Shown: positions 26,174 to 36,742, numbered from the stretch's first letter. The stretch: 64,000 nt of DNA from Bradyrhizobium ottawaense (GCF_002278135.3 NZ_CP029425.2:6548001-6612000); one strand, 5' to 3'. The notes: a model not told the origin generated them from the letters alone. Numbers and translations: made by a program.

Positions 26174-26199
26174 GTCGGTATTTACCGACTATCAGTCGG
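26174..26199. promoter_or_regulatory. TetR-type operator, overlapping palindromes
   Basis: GTCGGTA-TT-TACCGAC (26174-26189) and CCGACT-ATC-AGTCGG (26185-26199) are both perfect inverted repeats that share the middle half-site. They lie in the 100-bp divergent space between the TetR gene and the SnoaL-like gene. Three half-sites suggest two overlapping dimer sites. Confidence 0.75.
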
Positions 26200-26219
26200 T
26201 TTTAATTGCGGGGTTTGAT

Positions 26220-26585
26220 ATGCCGAGCCGTGACGTCGTCGAAGCTTTTGCGCAGCGGCTGGAGGCCGGGGATTTCATCGGCGCGATCGAGCAGTTCTGC
26301 ACGCCCGACGCCGCGACCTATGAGAACAACGGCGCTCCGACGATCGGCCGTGACAAGCTCGTCGCCAAGGAGCGTGCCGTGCTGGCGGCCTCGAAAGAGG
26401 TCAGGGCCGTCCGCATCGGACCGAGCCTGATCGACGGCGACCATGTCGCGACGCGCTGGACGTTCAGCTTCACCAACGCAGAGGGTGTCGCACGAACGCT
26501 GGACGAGATCGCGTGGCAAACCTGGCGCGGCGACAAGCTGATCGAGGAGCGGTTCTATTACGACCCCAAGCAGCTCGGGCGGTGA
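26220..26585 (+). CDS. SnoaL-like (NTF2-fold) protein
   Basis: 121 residues. An NTF2-like cone fold is suggested by VVEAFAQRLEAGDFIGAIEQF at the N-terminus and then strands ending DEIAWQTWRGDKLIEERFYYDP. These proteins act as small isomerases, cyclases or lyases, or bind ligands without catalysis. The ATG at 26220 follows the TetR operator by 20 bp, so transcription is probably repressed by that TetR protein. The natural ligand is unknown. Confidence 0.8.
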   Translation: MPSRDVVEAFAQRLEAGDFIGAIEQFCTPDAATYENNGAPTIGRDKLVAKERAVLAASKEVRAVRIGPSLIDGDHVATRWTFSFTNAEGVARTLDEIAWQTWRGDKLIEERFYYDPKQLGR

Positions 26586-26609
26586 CAAGCCGCCCTTTCG
26601 CAATCGATT

Positions 26610-27089
26610 TCAAGCTGACTCGCCCGGCGACATCATCGCGTCGGCGAGCTTGCGCATCAGGCGCACCAGATCCTCGACATCCTGATCGTCCCAGGTCGCA
26701 AACATCCCCCCGACAATCCGTTCGCGTGCCCTGTCCACCGCGTCCGTCATGGCCTTGCCGCTGGGCGTGATGGTGGCTTCACTGACGCGGCGATCCGCTT
26801 CGCTGGCGTGGCGCTTGATCAAGCCGAGATTTTCCAGTTTCGCGACCTGCCGGCTGACCGTGGTGTAGTCCCGCCCCATGCGATCCGCGAGGTCGACGAC
26901 TCCGATCGGGCCGCGCCGCTCGATGCCGACGAGCAGCGGAAACAGCGCACGATCCAGCGAGATGCCCGCCTCGCGGATCATCATGTCGTCGCCCTGCCGG
27001 CGGTTCATGACACTGACGATGTCGATCAACGCTTCGTGAAGCGAGCGCACCTGCTTTTTAATATGTGTATTTTGCACCCTTCTTGACAT
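26610..27089 (-). CDS. MarR family transcriptional regulator
   Basis: 159 residues. The winged helix is visible as GPIGVVDLADRMGRDYTTVSRQVAKLENLGLIKRHASEADRR, shown here in outline (about residues 60-100), and the dimer helices flank it. It is divergent from an FAD monooxygenase across a 50-bp space that holds an ATGTGT/ACACAT palindrome. This is the usual arrangement for a MarR protein that represses an aromatic-compound oxygenase until ligand binds. Confidence 0.9.
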   Translation of the reverse strand: MSRRVQNTHIKKQVRSLHEALIDIVSVMNRRQGDDMMIREAGISLDRALFPLLVGIERRGPIGVVDLADRMGRDYTTVSRQVAKLENLGLIKRHASEADRRVSEATITPSGKAMTDAVDRARERIVGGMFATWDDQDVEDLVRLMRKLADAMMSPGESA

Positions 27090-27127
27090 CCCGATGACCC
27101 TCTGCCTAATGTGTGCATATTACACAT
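27083..27127 (+). promoter_or_regulatory. Promoter with MarR-type operator for the FAD monooxygenase
   Basis: TTGACA (27083-27088) and TAATGT (27107-27112, 18-bp spacing) make a plausible sigma-70 promoter. The palindrome ATGTGT-7 nt-ACACAT (27109-27127) overlaps the -10 element, which would let a bound MarR dimer block polymerase. A weaker half-site, ATGTGT at 27063-27068, lies within the first codons of the MarR gene. Confidence 0.6.
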
Positions 27128-27139
27128 ATTGAGGATGCC

Positions 27140-28641
27140 ATGACAAAGCAATTCACGGCGGCGTTCTGATCTGCGGAGCAGGTGCGGCCGGCCTTACGCT
27201 CGCCATCGACCTCGCGCGGCGAGGCGTGTCTTTTCGGCTGATCGAGAAGCAAGCCGGCCCGTTCCATGGGTCTCGCGGCAAGGGAATCCAGCCTCGAACC
27301 CTCGAGATCTTCGAGGATCTCGGCATCATCGACCGCATCGTTGCCGCCGGAGGTCTCTACCCGCCGCAGCGCAAATACCGCGATGACGGCAGCTTCATCG
27401 AGTCAGGGATCGCAGAGCTCGCCGTCCCCACCCCCGCCGAGCCCTACAACATGGCGCTGATGATCCCGCAATTCCTGACCGAGGGCGTGATGCGCGAACG
27501 GCTGCTCGAACTCGGCGGGCGGGTGGAATTTGGCTGCGAATTGGTCGGCCTGGAACAGGATGAGGACGGTGTGACTGCGCGCCTTTCAGGCCGGGACGGC
27601 GAAGAGACGGTGCGCGTGCGTTACCTCGTCGGTGCCGACGGCGGCCGCAGCTTCGTGCGTCACGCACTCGGCATTGGTTTTCAAGGCAAGACGCTCGGCG
27701 TACGAGCCGTGGTGGCCGACGTCGTGCTGACGGGCCTGGACCGCCTGGCGTGGCACCGCTTCCACGATGGCGCGATGGACCGTCAGGTTTCGCTGTGCCC
27801 ACTGGCCGGAACGGAGCTGTTTCAGTTGCAGGCACCCGTTCCGCTCGAAGGCGAGGTCGATCTGTCCGCCGAAGGGCTTTCGGCCATGGTCGCCGGGCGC
27901 ACGGGACGCAACGATATCCGCATCCAGTCCGTGCCTTGGGCGTCGGCCTATCAGATGAATGCGAGACTCGCCGATCGCTACCGGGATCGCCGTGCATTTC
28001 TGATCGGCGATGCGGCTCACATCCATCCCCCGACGGGTGGACAAGGTCTCAATACCAGCGTGCAGGATGCCTACAATCTGGGCTGGAAGCTGGCGGCCGT
28101 TATCGGCGGTGCGTCCGCAACTCTGCTCGACAGTTACGAGGCAGAACGACGCCCCGTCGCTGCAGATGTGCTCGGCCTTTCCACCGACTTGCTGGAAGCG
28201 GCCAAGCGCGGCGACGTGAGGCGCGGCCGCGAGGTGCAGCAACTCGACATCGGCTATCCGGGATCGCCCTTGGCACTGGAAAAGCCAGGGCGCATGGCAG
28301 GCCCGTCCGCGGGAGCCCGCGCACCGGATGCGCCGCTACGCGGAGCCGCCGGACAACCCATACGCTTGTTCGCGTTGCTCAAGGGGCCTCATTGGACGCT
28401 GCTTGGCTATCAGGTGAAACGCGAGACTGTATCGGCGTGCACTGGACTGCATATCCATCGTATCGGCCCGGATGCCGAGCTCGTCGACGACAGCGAGCAC
28501 TTTCGCGACGCATACGCCGTGTCGCCCGGGGATTGGGTGCTGGTGCGTCCTGACGGTTACATAGGCGCATTCGTGGGCTCGCGGCAGGTCGATGGGCTCA
28601 CGCATTTCCTGGCCGAACAGGGCCTCCAGCCGCCTCCGTAA
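27140..28641 (+). CDS. FAD-dependent aromatic monooxygenase (PheA/TfdB class), 5' frameshift
   Basis: Nearly complete flavin hydroxylase of about 500 residues. The FAD site ICGAGAAGLTLAIDLARRG, the GADGGRSFVRHALG motif, and IGDAAHIHPPTGGQGLNTS are all present. A thioredoxin-like C-terminal domain ends in VRPDGYIGAFVGSRQVDGL. The natural ATG at 27140 (GAGG upstream) opens a frame that stops after 9 codons (TGA at 27167). The FAD-binding frame is shifted by one base near 27149-27151 and has no start before the GTG at 27226, which lies after the FAD motif. A 1-base deletion is the simplest reading: a real frameshift, or a sequence error. Confidence 0.75.
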
Positions 28642-28808
28642 GTGTCGAAGTCTGCATTTGTATCGATTTGTTATCGATATCGCGTCACGAACACGCAGAA
28701 GTGGTCGCGGCGAAGGCCGCAGTCAGGGATAATTCATAGTTCGTCAAAGGTTTGCGGCGAATTCTCCCTGAAGGAGCCGACCAACGGCCCGTCCTGCTAG
28801 GCTCTGAA

Positions 28809-30770
28809 ATGCGGACTCAAACGACCAGCTATGTCGCGCGGCTGTTCGCGGGCGATTTGTCGGCCTTTGGCGGTCCCGCAACCGACGAAGCCGTGGCCGG
28901 CCATATCCGCGCCGAACAGATGTCGCTGGTGCTCGGCTATTCGGTCGGCATCATGCTCGCCAATGCCTGCAACGCCATCGTGCTCGCCATCGCACTGTGG
29001 CAATCGCCGGACAGGATTCTTGCGTTGATCTGGGCAGGCGCTGTCGCAAGCGGCGCGATCATGTTCGGTCTGCAATCCCGCGCCGCGCGCCGCATCACCA
29101 AGCCGCAGTTCGTCTCGCGCCGCGCCATGCACCGGCTGGTGCAAAATGCCTTCGTCCTCGGCACCGCCTGGGGCATCGTCCCCGTCGCCTTCTTCAATAA
29201 TGCTTCGACCGGCGGCCAGCTCGTCATCACCTGCCTGTGCTCGGGCATGCTGGCCGGCGGCGCGCTCGCCTTCGCCACCATCCCGATCGCAGCGATCGCC
29301 TTCACGGCCCCGATCTTCGTCGGGATCGCGATCTGCCTCGGCAGCAACGGCGATCTGGCCTTTCTGCTGATCGCCTTCCTCGTCGTGGTCTACGGCAGCG
29401 TGCTGCTGCGCGGCGTGTTCGTCAATTCGTTCTCGTTCGCGCGGCGCGTGATGCGGCAGATCGAGGCGGAGCGCACCGTGCGGCTCGATCCTCTGACCCA
29501 CCTGCCCAACCGCGTCGCCTTCAACGAGACGCTCGAGGCCGCGCTCAAGCGGCTCGCATTGTCAGGCGAGGAGTTTGCGGTGCTCCTGCTCGATCTCGAT
29601 CGCTTCAAGGAGGTCAACGACAAGTTCGGCCATCCCGCCGGCGACGAATTCCTGGTCCAGGTTGCAAGCCGCCTGCGACGCTGCACGCGCGCCGCCGAGC
29701 ATGTCGCACGCATCGGCGGCGACGAATTCGCGCTGGTGATGGCCAATCTGGCGCGTCCCGAGGATGCACTCGAGATCGCCGAACGCTTCGTCGCCGCCTT
29801 CACTGAACCGTTCCGCATCGAGGGCCGCCAGATCGTGGGCGCGACCAGCGTCGGCATCGTGCTGGCGCCGCGCGACGGCACCACGCCGCTCGACGTCATG
29901 AAGAATGCCGATGCCGCCCTCTACCGCGCCAAGAAGGCGGGCCCCGGCACGATCCGCTTCTTCGAGACCAGCGACGACAGGGTGTCACGCGATCGCAAGG
30001 CGCTGCAATCCGACCTCGAGGGCGCGATCGCGCGAAACGAGCTGTTCCTCGTGTTCCAGCCGTTCCTCGATCTCGACCAAAGCCGGATCACTGGTTTCGA
30101 AGCGCTGCTGCGCTGGCAACATCCTGAGCGCGGACTGGTGCCGCCGAGCGAATTCATTCCGATCGCGGAAGAGACCGGGATGATCCACGAGATCGGCGAA
30201 TGGGTCGTCCGCCGCGCCTGCGCGACGGTTGCCGAGTGGCCGGACGACATCAGGGTCGCCGTGAACTTCTCGGCCGCGCAGTTTCACAACGCCGGCATCC
30301 TCCAGATCATCGTACAGGCGCTCGCGGAGGCGAAGATCGCCCCGCACCGGCTCGAGATCGAGATCACGGAATCGATGCTGCTGTCGAAATACGGCTCGGC
30401 CGAGCCGGTTCTGAACGCGCTGCTGCAGCTCGGCGTCACCGTGGCGCTGGACGATTTCGGGACCGGCTTCTCCTCCCTCACCTATTTGCGCAAGCTGCCG
30501 TTCAGCCGCATCAAGATCGACCAGTCCTTCATCCGCGACATGCTGGTGCAGCCCGACTGTGCCGCCATCGTCAAATCGGTGATCTCGCTCGCGCGCGACC
30601 TGCGCATCGCCGTCGTCGCCGAGGGCGTCGAGACCGCCGACCAGCTCGACTATCTCAGGCAGATCAGTTGCGACGAGGTGCAGGGCTATCTGATCAGCCG
30701 GCCGGTGTCGGTGGACGGCGTGCTGGCGTTGCTGGATACGAAGAAGCTTCGGGCGACGTTTGCGGCGTAG
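28809..30770 (+). CDS. Membrane GGDEF-EAL c-di-GMP protein
   Basis: 653 residues. About six membrane helices (roughly residues 38-215), then GGDEF (about 225-385, RIGGDEFALVM) and EAL (about 400-648). The EAL side has FEALLRWQHP, VNFSAAQF, EITESMLL, LDDFGTGFSSL, KIDQSFI and AEGVET, i.e. all catalytic and Mg-binding groups, so phosphodiesterase activity is expected. The GGDEF I-site reads RAAE instead of RxxD, so product inhibition is probably lost. The frame extends to a TTG at 28752; the ATG at 28809 is preferred. Confidence 0.92.
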   Translation: MRTQTTSYVARLFAGDLSAFGGPATDEAVAGHIRAEQMSLVLGYSVGIMLANACNAIVLAIALWQSPDRILALIWAGAVASGAIMFGLQSRAARRITKPQFVSRRAMHRLVQNAFVLGTAWGIVPVAFFNNASTGGQLVITCLCSGMLAGGALAFATIPIAAIAFTAPIFVGIAICLGSNGDLAFLLIAFLVVVYGSVLLRGVFVNSFSFARRVMRQIEAERTVRLDPLTHLPNRVAFNETLEAALKRLALSGEEFAVLLLDLDRFKEVNDKFGHPAGDEFLVQVASRLRRCTRAAEHVARIGGDEFALVMANLARPEDALEIAERFVAAFTEPFRIEGRQIVGATSVGIVLAPRDGTTPLDVMKNADAALYRAKKAGPGTIRFFETSDDRVSRDRKALQSDLEGAIARNELFLVFQPFLDLDQSRITGFEALLRWQHPERGLVPPSEFIPIAEETGMIHEIGEWVVRRACATVAEWPDDIRVAVNFSAAQFHNAGILQIIVQALAEAKIAPHRLEIEITESMLLSKYGSAEPVLNALLQLGVTVALDDFGTGFSSLTYLRKLPFSRIKIDQSFIRDMLVQPDCAAIVKSVISLARDLRIAVVAEGVETADQLDYLRQISCDEVQGYLISRPVSVDGVLALLDTKKLRATFAA

Positions 30771-30813
30771 GTGGAAGCTTAGATTTGACCTAGTGACGAC
30801 CACGACGGCGGTA

Positions 30814-30935
30814 AGCCCCCTCGCCCGCTTGCGGGAGAGGGTTGGGGAGAGGGTGTCTCCGCAACGGGACACTCCCTCACAGGAGAGAGCCCTCACCCGG
30901 CGCTTCGGCGCGCCCTCTCCCGCAAGCGGGAGAGG
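30814..30935. repeat. Dispersed repeat with long inverted arms (CCCGCTTGCGGGAGAGGG type)
   Basis: CCCGCTTGCGGGAGAGGG on the left and CCCTCTCCCGCAAGCGGG on the right are inverted copies about 85 bp apart. The middle holds GGTTGGGGAGAGGGTG and CCCTCACCCGGCG. It lies between two convergent genes. This kind of sequence is common between genes in Bradyrhizobium; I infer that from memory. Confidence 0.7.
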
Positions 30936-30989
30936 TCGAGCCCGCGGGGCCGTCCATTCCTTCTTAATGGAGTCCAGCTCAAGGCTCGC

Positions 30990-31970
30990 TCAAACCGCGT
31001 CCGCGCGCAGCAGCGTGTCCACCGTGATGGTGCCACGGGCCCGCGAGACGCAGGCGCAGATCTTCTGGTTGCTTTGCTTCTGATGGTCACTGAAGAAGAC
31101 GTCGCGGTGGTCGATCTCGCCGTCGACCTCGACCACGTCGATGGCGCAGAGGCCGCATTCGCCGCGCTTGCAATCGTACATCACGTCGTGACCGCTGGCG
31201 TTGAGCACGTCCAGCATCGAGCGCTCGCGCGGGATTTCGAGCTCGACATCAGAGCCCTTCAGGCGCACGCGAAACGTCTCGGTCGGCAGCGTGCCGCTGG
31301 AGCCGAAGGTCTCGTAGCGGAGGTCGGGCAGCGGATGGCCTGCGCCGATCCAGGCGTGGCGCGCGGCATCCAGCATCCGCATCGGGCCGCAGAACAGCGA
31401 CAACGCGCCTTGCGGCAATGATGCGAACACCGCATCGAGGTCGAGTCGTCTGCCTTCATCGCTGGCATGAACGACCAGGCGATCGCCGAGCATCGCGGCG
31501 AGATCGTCGAGATAGGCGGCCTCGGCGCGCGAGCGCACCGCATAGTGCAGCGTGACATCCACGCCGCGCCGCGCCAGCGCCTGCGCGGCACCGAGGATCG
31601 GCGTGATGCCGATGCCGCCGGCGATCAGACAATAGCTTTCGCGAGCCCAGTCGACCGCGAGTAGCGAAGCGGGCTGGGTGATGTCGAGCCGCGCGCCCGG
31701 CGCGAGCTGCCACATGTAGCGGGAGCCGCCGCGGGAATCCTCGGCACGGCGCACCGCGATCTTGAGGCCGGCCGAGGTGGCTTCGCCGACCAGCGAATAG
31801 GACCGCGTCTCCGGCAGGCCGTCGATGGTCACGCTGATATTGATGTGGCTGCCGACCGGATAGGCGGCGGCGTCGAACCGATCAGGCCGGATCAGGAATT
31901 CACGGATGCCGGGAGCGAGATCGCGCGTCGAGACGAGCGTTGCCGGAATCCAGGTTTCGATGAAGCGCAT
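30990..31970 (-). CDS. Vanillate-demethylase-type (PDR/VanB) reductase
   Basis: 326 residues. Three modules in order: flavin-binding barrel (about 5-105, RSYSLVGEA), NAD(P)H domain (about 110-225, IAGGIGITPILGA), and a C-terminal plant-type 2Fe-2S domain with CKRGECGLC and a late Cys in KICACV. It hands NAD(P)H electrons to a Rieske oxygenase. It is the last gene of an operon whose first gene is that oxygenase and whose middle gene is a GntR regulator. Only 10 bp separate it from the regulator gene. Confidence 0.9.
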   Translation of the reverse strand: MRFIETWIPATLVSTRDLAPGIREFLIRPDRFDAAAYPVGSHINISVTIDGLPETRSYSLVGEATSAGLKIAVRRAEDSRGGSRYMWQLAPGARLDITQPASLLAVDWARESYCLIAGGIGITPILGAAQALARRGVDVTLHYAVRSRAEAAYLDDLAAMLGDRLVVHASDEGRRLDLDAVFASLPQGALSLFCGPMRMLDAARHAWIGAGHPLPDLRYETFGSSGTLPTETFRVRLKGSDVELEIPRERSMLDVLNASGHDVMYDCKRGECGLCAIDVVEVDGEIDHRDVFFSDHQKQSNQKICACVSRARGTITVDTLLRADAV

Positions 31971-31980
31971 GGCACTGCCC

Positions 31981-32745
31981 TCAATCGGCTGCGGTCTTGA
32001 TCAGCGCCAGCGCCGGCAAGAGGTCGAGATGGGTCCGGTTGCGCAGCGCGAGCCTCAAGTTTCGTACCGCGAGCCGCGCATGCTCGCGCATGACGGCTTC
32101 GGCGCGCGCGCCTTCGCGGTTCTCGATGGCGTCGATCACGACGCGGTGGTGCTCCTGCCCGATGATCAGGATCTGCTGCGCCTCGGGCAATGCGGATTGC
32201 GCCATCACGAAGCCGCTCGGGGATGCGAACGGCAGCGCCGAGGCGCGGTCGATCTGGCGGACCAAGGGTGGGCTGCGCGACAATTCCGTGAGCAGGGCGT
32301 GGAAGCGCGCGTTCAGCGTGACATAGGACGAGAACGCTTCGATCGAGATCGGCACCTGGCGCAGCAATTCGTCGATCGCGGCAAGGCACTCCTTGAGCGG
32401 CTCGAGCTCGCGCGCGGAGACACCGCGCTCGGCAGCGAAGCGCGCGGCGAGCCCTTCCAGCGTGCCGCGCAGCTCGATGGAATCGGAGATGTCGCGTTCC
32501 GAAAACGCCTTCACCATGAAGCCGCCGGACGGGATCGCCTCCAGCAGGCCCTCCTCCTCCAGCCGCACCAGTGCCATGCGCACCGGGGTGCGCGAGGCGC
32601 CGGTGGTCTCCACCGCCTGGAGCTCGGAGATGCGCTCGCCCGGCCGCAGAGAGCCGGACAGGATCTGGTCGCGCAGCGCAAGCTGCGCCTTCACGGTCTG
32701 CGAGACGGAGCGGTCGACCTCACGTTCGGGGGCTGCTGCTTTCAC
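31981..32745 (-). CDS. GntR family regulator, FCD subfamily
   Basis: 254 residues. N-terminal winged helix (about 18-75): LRDQILSGSLRPGERISELQ and SRTPVRMALVRLEEEGLLE. The C-terminal FCD-type all-helical ligand domain has ELRGTLEGLAARFAAERG and NARFHALLTELS. The start is a GTG at 32745 with GGAG about 8 nt upstream and 5 bp after the oxygenase stop; the longer frame to 32823 overlaps the oxygenase and is rejected. It probably represses its own operon through the GTATAC sites upstream of the oxygenase gene. Confidence 0.9.
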   Translation of the reverse strand: MKAAAPEREVDRSVSQTVKAQLALRDQILSGSLRPGERISELQAVETTGASRTPVRMALVRLEEEGLLEAIPSGGFMVKAFSERDISDSIELRGTLEGLAARFAAERGVSARELEPLKECLAAIDELLRQVPISIEAFSSYVTLNARFHALLTELSRSPPLVRQIDRASALPFASPSGFVMAQSALPEAQQILIIGQEHHRVVIDAIENREGARAEAVMREHARLAVRNLRLALRNRTHLDLLPALALIKTAAD

Positions 32746-32750
32746 CTGGC

Positions 32751-33800
32751 CTACTCCGCCGCCTGAAGGTGCTGCGGCCCGTTTTCCTTCGCTACCATCC
32801 GGTCGATCAGCTTGCGCGTCCACATCGCGCCGGCGTCGATGTTGAGGTTGTAGAAGATGCGATCGGGGTTTTCGTCCATCGCGCGCTGCTGCGCTTCCAG
32901 GATCAGCTCGTCCTCGTGGAAGATGCCGGAGACGCCCTCGCGGATCTCGGTGGTGATGCGCTGCTCGCCGAGCTGGTAGTTGCGCACGAAGGCCCAGAAA
33001 TAATGGCAGGTCTTCTCGGTCTCGGGCGTGATGGTGTTGAGCACGAAGCCGTTGACGCCCTGCGAGCGATCACCTTCCGGCGCACCGGTGCCTGTCGGCG
33101 CCACGCCGACGTCGATGGCGATGGTGCATGGCGCCTCAAAGCGGATGATCTGCCAGCGATCGACCAGGCCGGTCTTGCCGAGCTGTTTCGCCCAGAACGG
33201 CGGTGGCTCGATGTTCCGCATCCAGCGCGTTACCGTGACAGTCTTCTCGCCATGAGTGACGTCGAACGGCGCCTCCGCCACCGCGTCGTTGCCGATGGAG
33301 GAGCCGTGCACGAAGGTCTCATGGGTGAGGTCCATGAGATTGTCGAGCACGAGGCGGTAGTCGCAATTGACGTGGATGGTCTTGCCGTCGCCGGCCCAGG
33401 CCGGATCGTGATTCCAGTGCATGTCCGGCACGAGCGCGGGATCGGCCAGCGCGGGATCGCCCATCCAGAGCCAGATGTAGCGATGGCGCTCGACCACGGG
33501 ATAGGCGCGGACGCAGGCCGACGGGTTGATGGTCTCCTGCGAGGGCATGAAGGTGCAGCGCCCCTGCGCGTTGTATTTCAGGCCGTGATAGCCGCAGACG
33601 ACGGTGTCGCCTTCGAGCCGGCCCTTGGACAGCGGCACCAGACGGTGCCAGCAGGCATCCTCCAGCGCGGCGACCGCACCGTCGGCCTTCCGGTACATCA
33701 CGACATGCTTGCCGCAGATGGTTCGCGGCAGCAGCGCAGCTTTCACGTCCGCGTCCCAGGCCGCGGCGTACCAGGCATTCATGGGGAAGGGCTTTGTCAT
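32751..33800 (-). CDS. Rieske aromatic ring-hydroxylating / O-demethylase oxygenase (VanA-like)
   Basis: 349 residues. The Rieske cluster is C50-x-H52 and C69-x2-H72 (ACWHRLVP and VVCGYHGL). The mononuclear iron site is in DNLMDLTHETFVHG. Sequence and length fit the vanillate O-demethylase group, which acts on methoxylated aromatic acids with the downstream reductase. The substrate is not proven. The ATG at 33800 has GGGAG 9 nt upstream, better than the frame start at 33815. First gene of the operon with the GntR and reductase genes. Confidence 0.9.
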   Translation of the reverse strand: MTKPFPMNAWYAAAWDADVKAALLPRTICGKHVVMYRKADGAVAALEDACWHRLVPLSKGRLEGDTVVCGYHGLKYNAQGRCTFMPSQETINPSACVRAYPVVERHRYIWLWMGDPALADPALVPDMHWNHDPAWAGDGKTIHVNCDYRLVLDNLMDLTHETFVHGSSIGNDAVAEAPFDVTHGEKTVTVTRWMRNIEPPPFWAKQLGKTGLVDRWQIIRFEAPCTIAIDVGVAPTGTGAPEGDRSQGVNGFVLNTITPETEKTCHYFWAFVRNYQLGEQRITTEIREGVSGIFHEDELILEAQQRAMDENPDRIFYNLNIDAGAMWTRKLIDRMVAKENGPQHLQAAE

Positions 33801-33830
33801 TGGTCTCACTCCCACGGCTTATGTATGCGT

Positions 33831-33914
33831 TATGTATACAATAGCTGAGGGATGAAATTATTCAAGGCCGAAATCGGCGCATTCAGATACCTTTAACTTC
33901 ATGAATGTATACAT
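33831..33914. promoter_or_regulatory. Two GTATAC palindromes upstream of the Rieske operon (candidate GntR operators)
   Basis: TATGTATACAATA (33831-33843) and ATGTATACAT (33905-33914) share the core GTATAC; the second is a perfect 10-bp palindrome. The cores are 73 bp apart, close to seven helical turns. Both are in the non-coding space before the operon start at 33800. Confidence 0.55.
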
Positions 33915-33988
33915 ACCAGCAGAAGTATTTCGGAGCCGGGGAATCCAGGACTCCGCAGCGGACATTGGTTCAGACAATTTCTGCCCGG

Positions 33989-34029
33989 ATCGCCCGCCCC
34001 TGTGCGCAATTGCGCACCAGGCGGGCGAT
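33989..34029. terminator. Compound hairpin between pgm and the Rieske operon
   Basis: ATCGCCCGCC / GGCGGGCGAT form a perfect 10-bp stem that encloses a second palindrome, TGCGCAATTGCGCA. No T run follows on the minus strand. It lies about 70 bp past the pgm stop and before the operator region of the next operon, so it probably separates the two units. Confidence 0.6.
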
Positions 34030-34097
34030 GACACCGTGTGATGCGGCGAGGCCTACCCTTGGTCGAAGAAGGCGATACGGCGATTTGGTCCGGCGCT

Positions 34098-35744
<1,647 letters not shown>

Positions 35745-35979
35745 TGAAATATCCTCGTCCTGTCGTACTGAGATAGCGCGACACCATAGCATCGGCCGGG
35801 TCCCCGCCAAGGGGCACAACACCCGCGGTGGGGAAGGCGTTCCCTGGGTAGGTGGCTGCAGCGAAAGTCCGCGCCCCCCCCAGAGAACCGTCATACCCGC
35901 GCAACCGCGAAGCGGAGGCTCGCCTTGCGACGGTCATGAATCTGAGCCTGCATCATCGATGTTGAGATCTTCAATGAGG

Positions 35980-36540
35980 ACATGCCTTCGCGGCCTCGCG
36001 GCTTGATTCGCCCGAGCTTTGCTTCGTCGCTCCACCCTCTAATCCAAGAGGGCGCAGGGAAGGCCGGGTGCTGGCTCGCACCCGCGGTCCGCTGCGCGAA
36101 ATGCACACGCAGAAAGAACCGCACAGCAGCATACAGGTGTGGCCAATCACTCGGCCTTCCCTGCGCAGTGGTTGGACGGCTTATGCCGTGATCTCCCGGG
36201 AGCCGACCATTCCTTCTGGCCTCCCTCGCCCCGCGAATTGATGATGCAGTCTGCCTGGTTGGGCTCGCTCGCATCTCCGCGAAAGGCTTGACCGTAGCAA
36301 CGACGGCCAGGACCACACGGTTTTGCCGTACGCACGGCCCGCCATTTCGCCGCAGTTTTTCCAGCCCTGTCGACGAAGCCGGAAACTTACAGACGAGACG
36401 AAGCCTAGCAGCGCCGCTCATCCGCACGAAGCCTCGGGCTCACAGGGACTACCCGCCCTGCCCGCGCCTCTCGTGCCGACGCTGCCGCGTCCACCGCAAA
36501 CCCGGCTCGCGATGCGTGACGACACATGATCGCCCCTCTT
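35980..36540. repeat. Long dispersed non-coding repeat, no credible gene
   Basis: Of the 1-kb space between pgm (35744) and the hydrolase (36743), about 560 bp resembles a sequence I recognise as recurring between genes in Bradyrhizobium and Rhodopseudomonas. One sign is a conceptual peptide containing GKAGCWLAPAVRCAK, often predicted as a spurious gene. Frames on both strands are short, Arg/Ser/Pro-rich and lack ribosome binding sites. The flanks (35745-35980 and 36540-36742) show nothing I can name. Confidence 0.5.
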
Positions 36541-36742
36541 GGGTGAGCCGGGATGTGCGATAGATACGACAAAACCGAATTTCGGCAAAGTGGAATATTT
36601 TTGTGGGGATGGGTTGACAGAGGGCGACACAGGCCGGCGCCCGTCCCGTCATCCTGAGGACGACGGCGATAGCTGCGAGGTCACGGTTCAAGCAAGGAGA
36701 TCATGCTATGCTTCCGGCCATCGAGGCCCTCCGAATCGCCCA

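Noticed and set aside
35982..36563. Several small frames on both strands between pgm and the hydrolase
   Set aside because: They match conceptual peptides commonly predicted from a dispersed repeat; no start signals.
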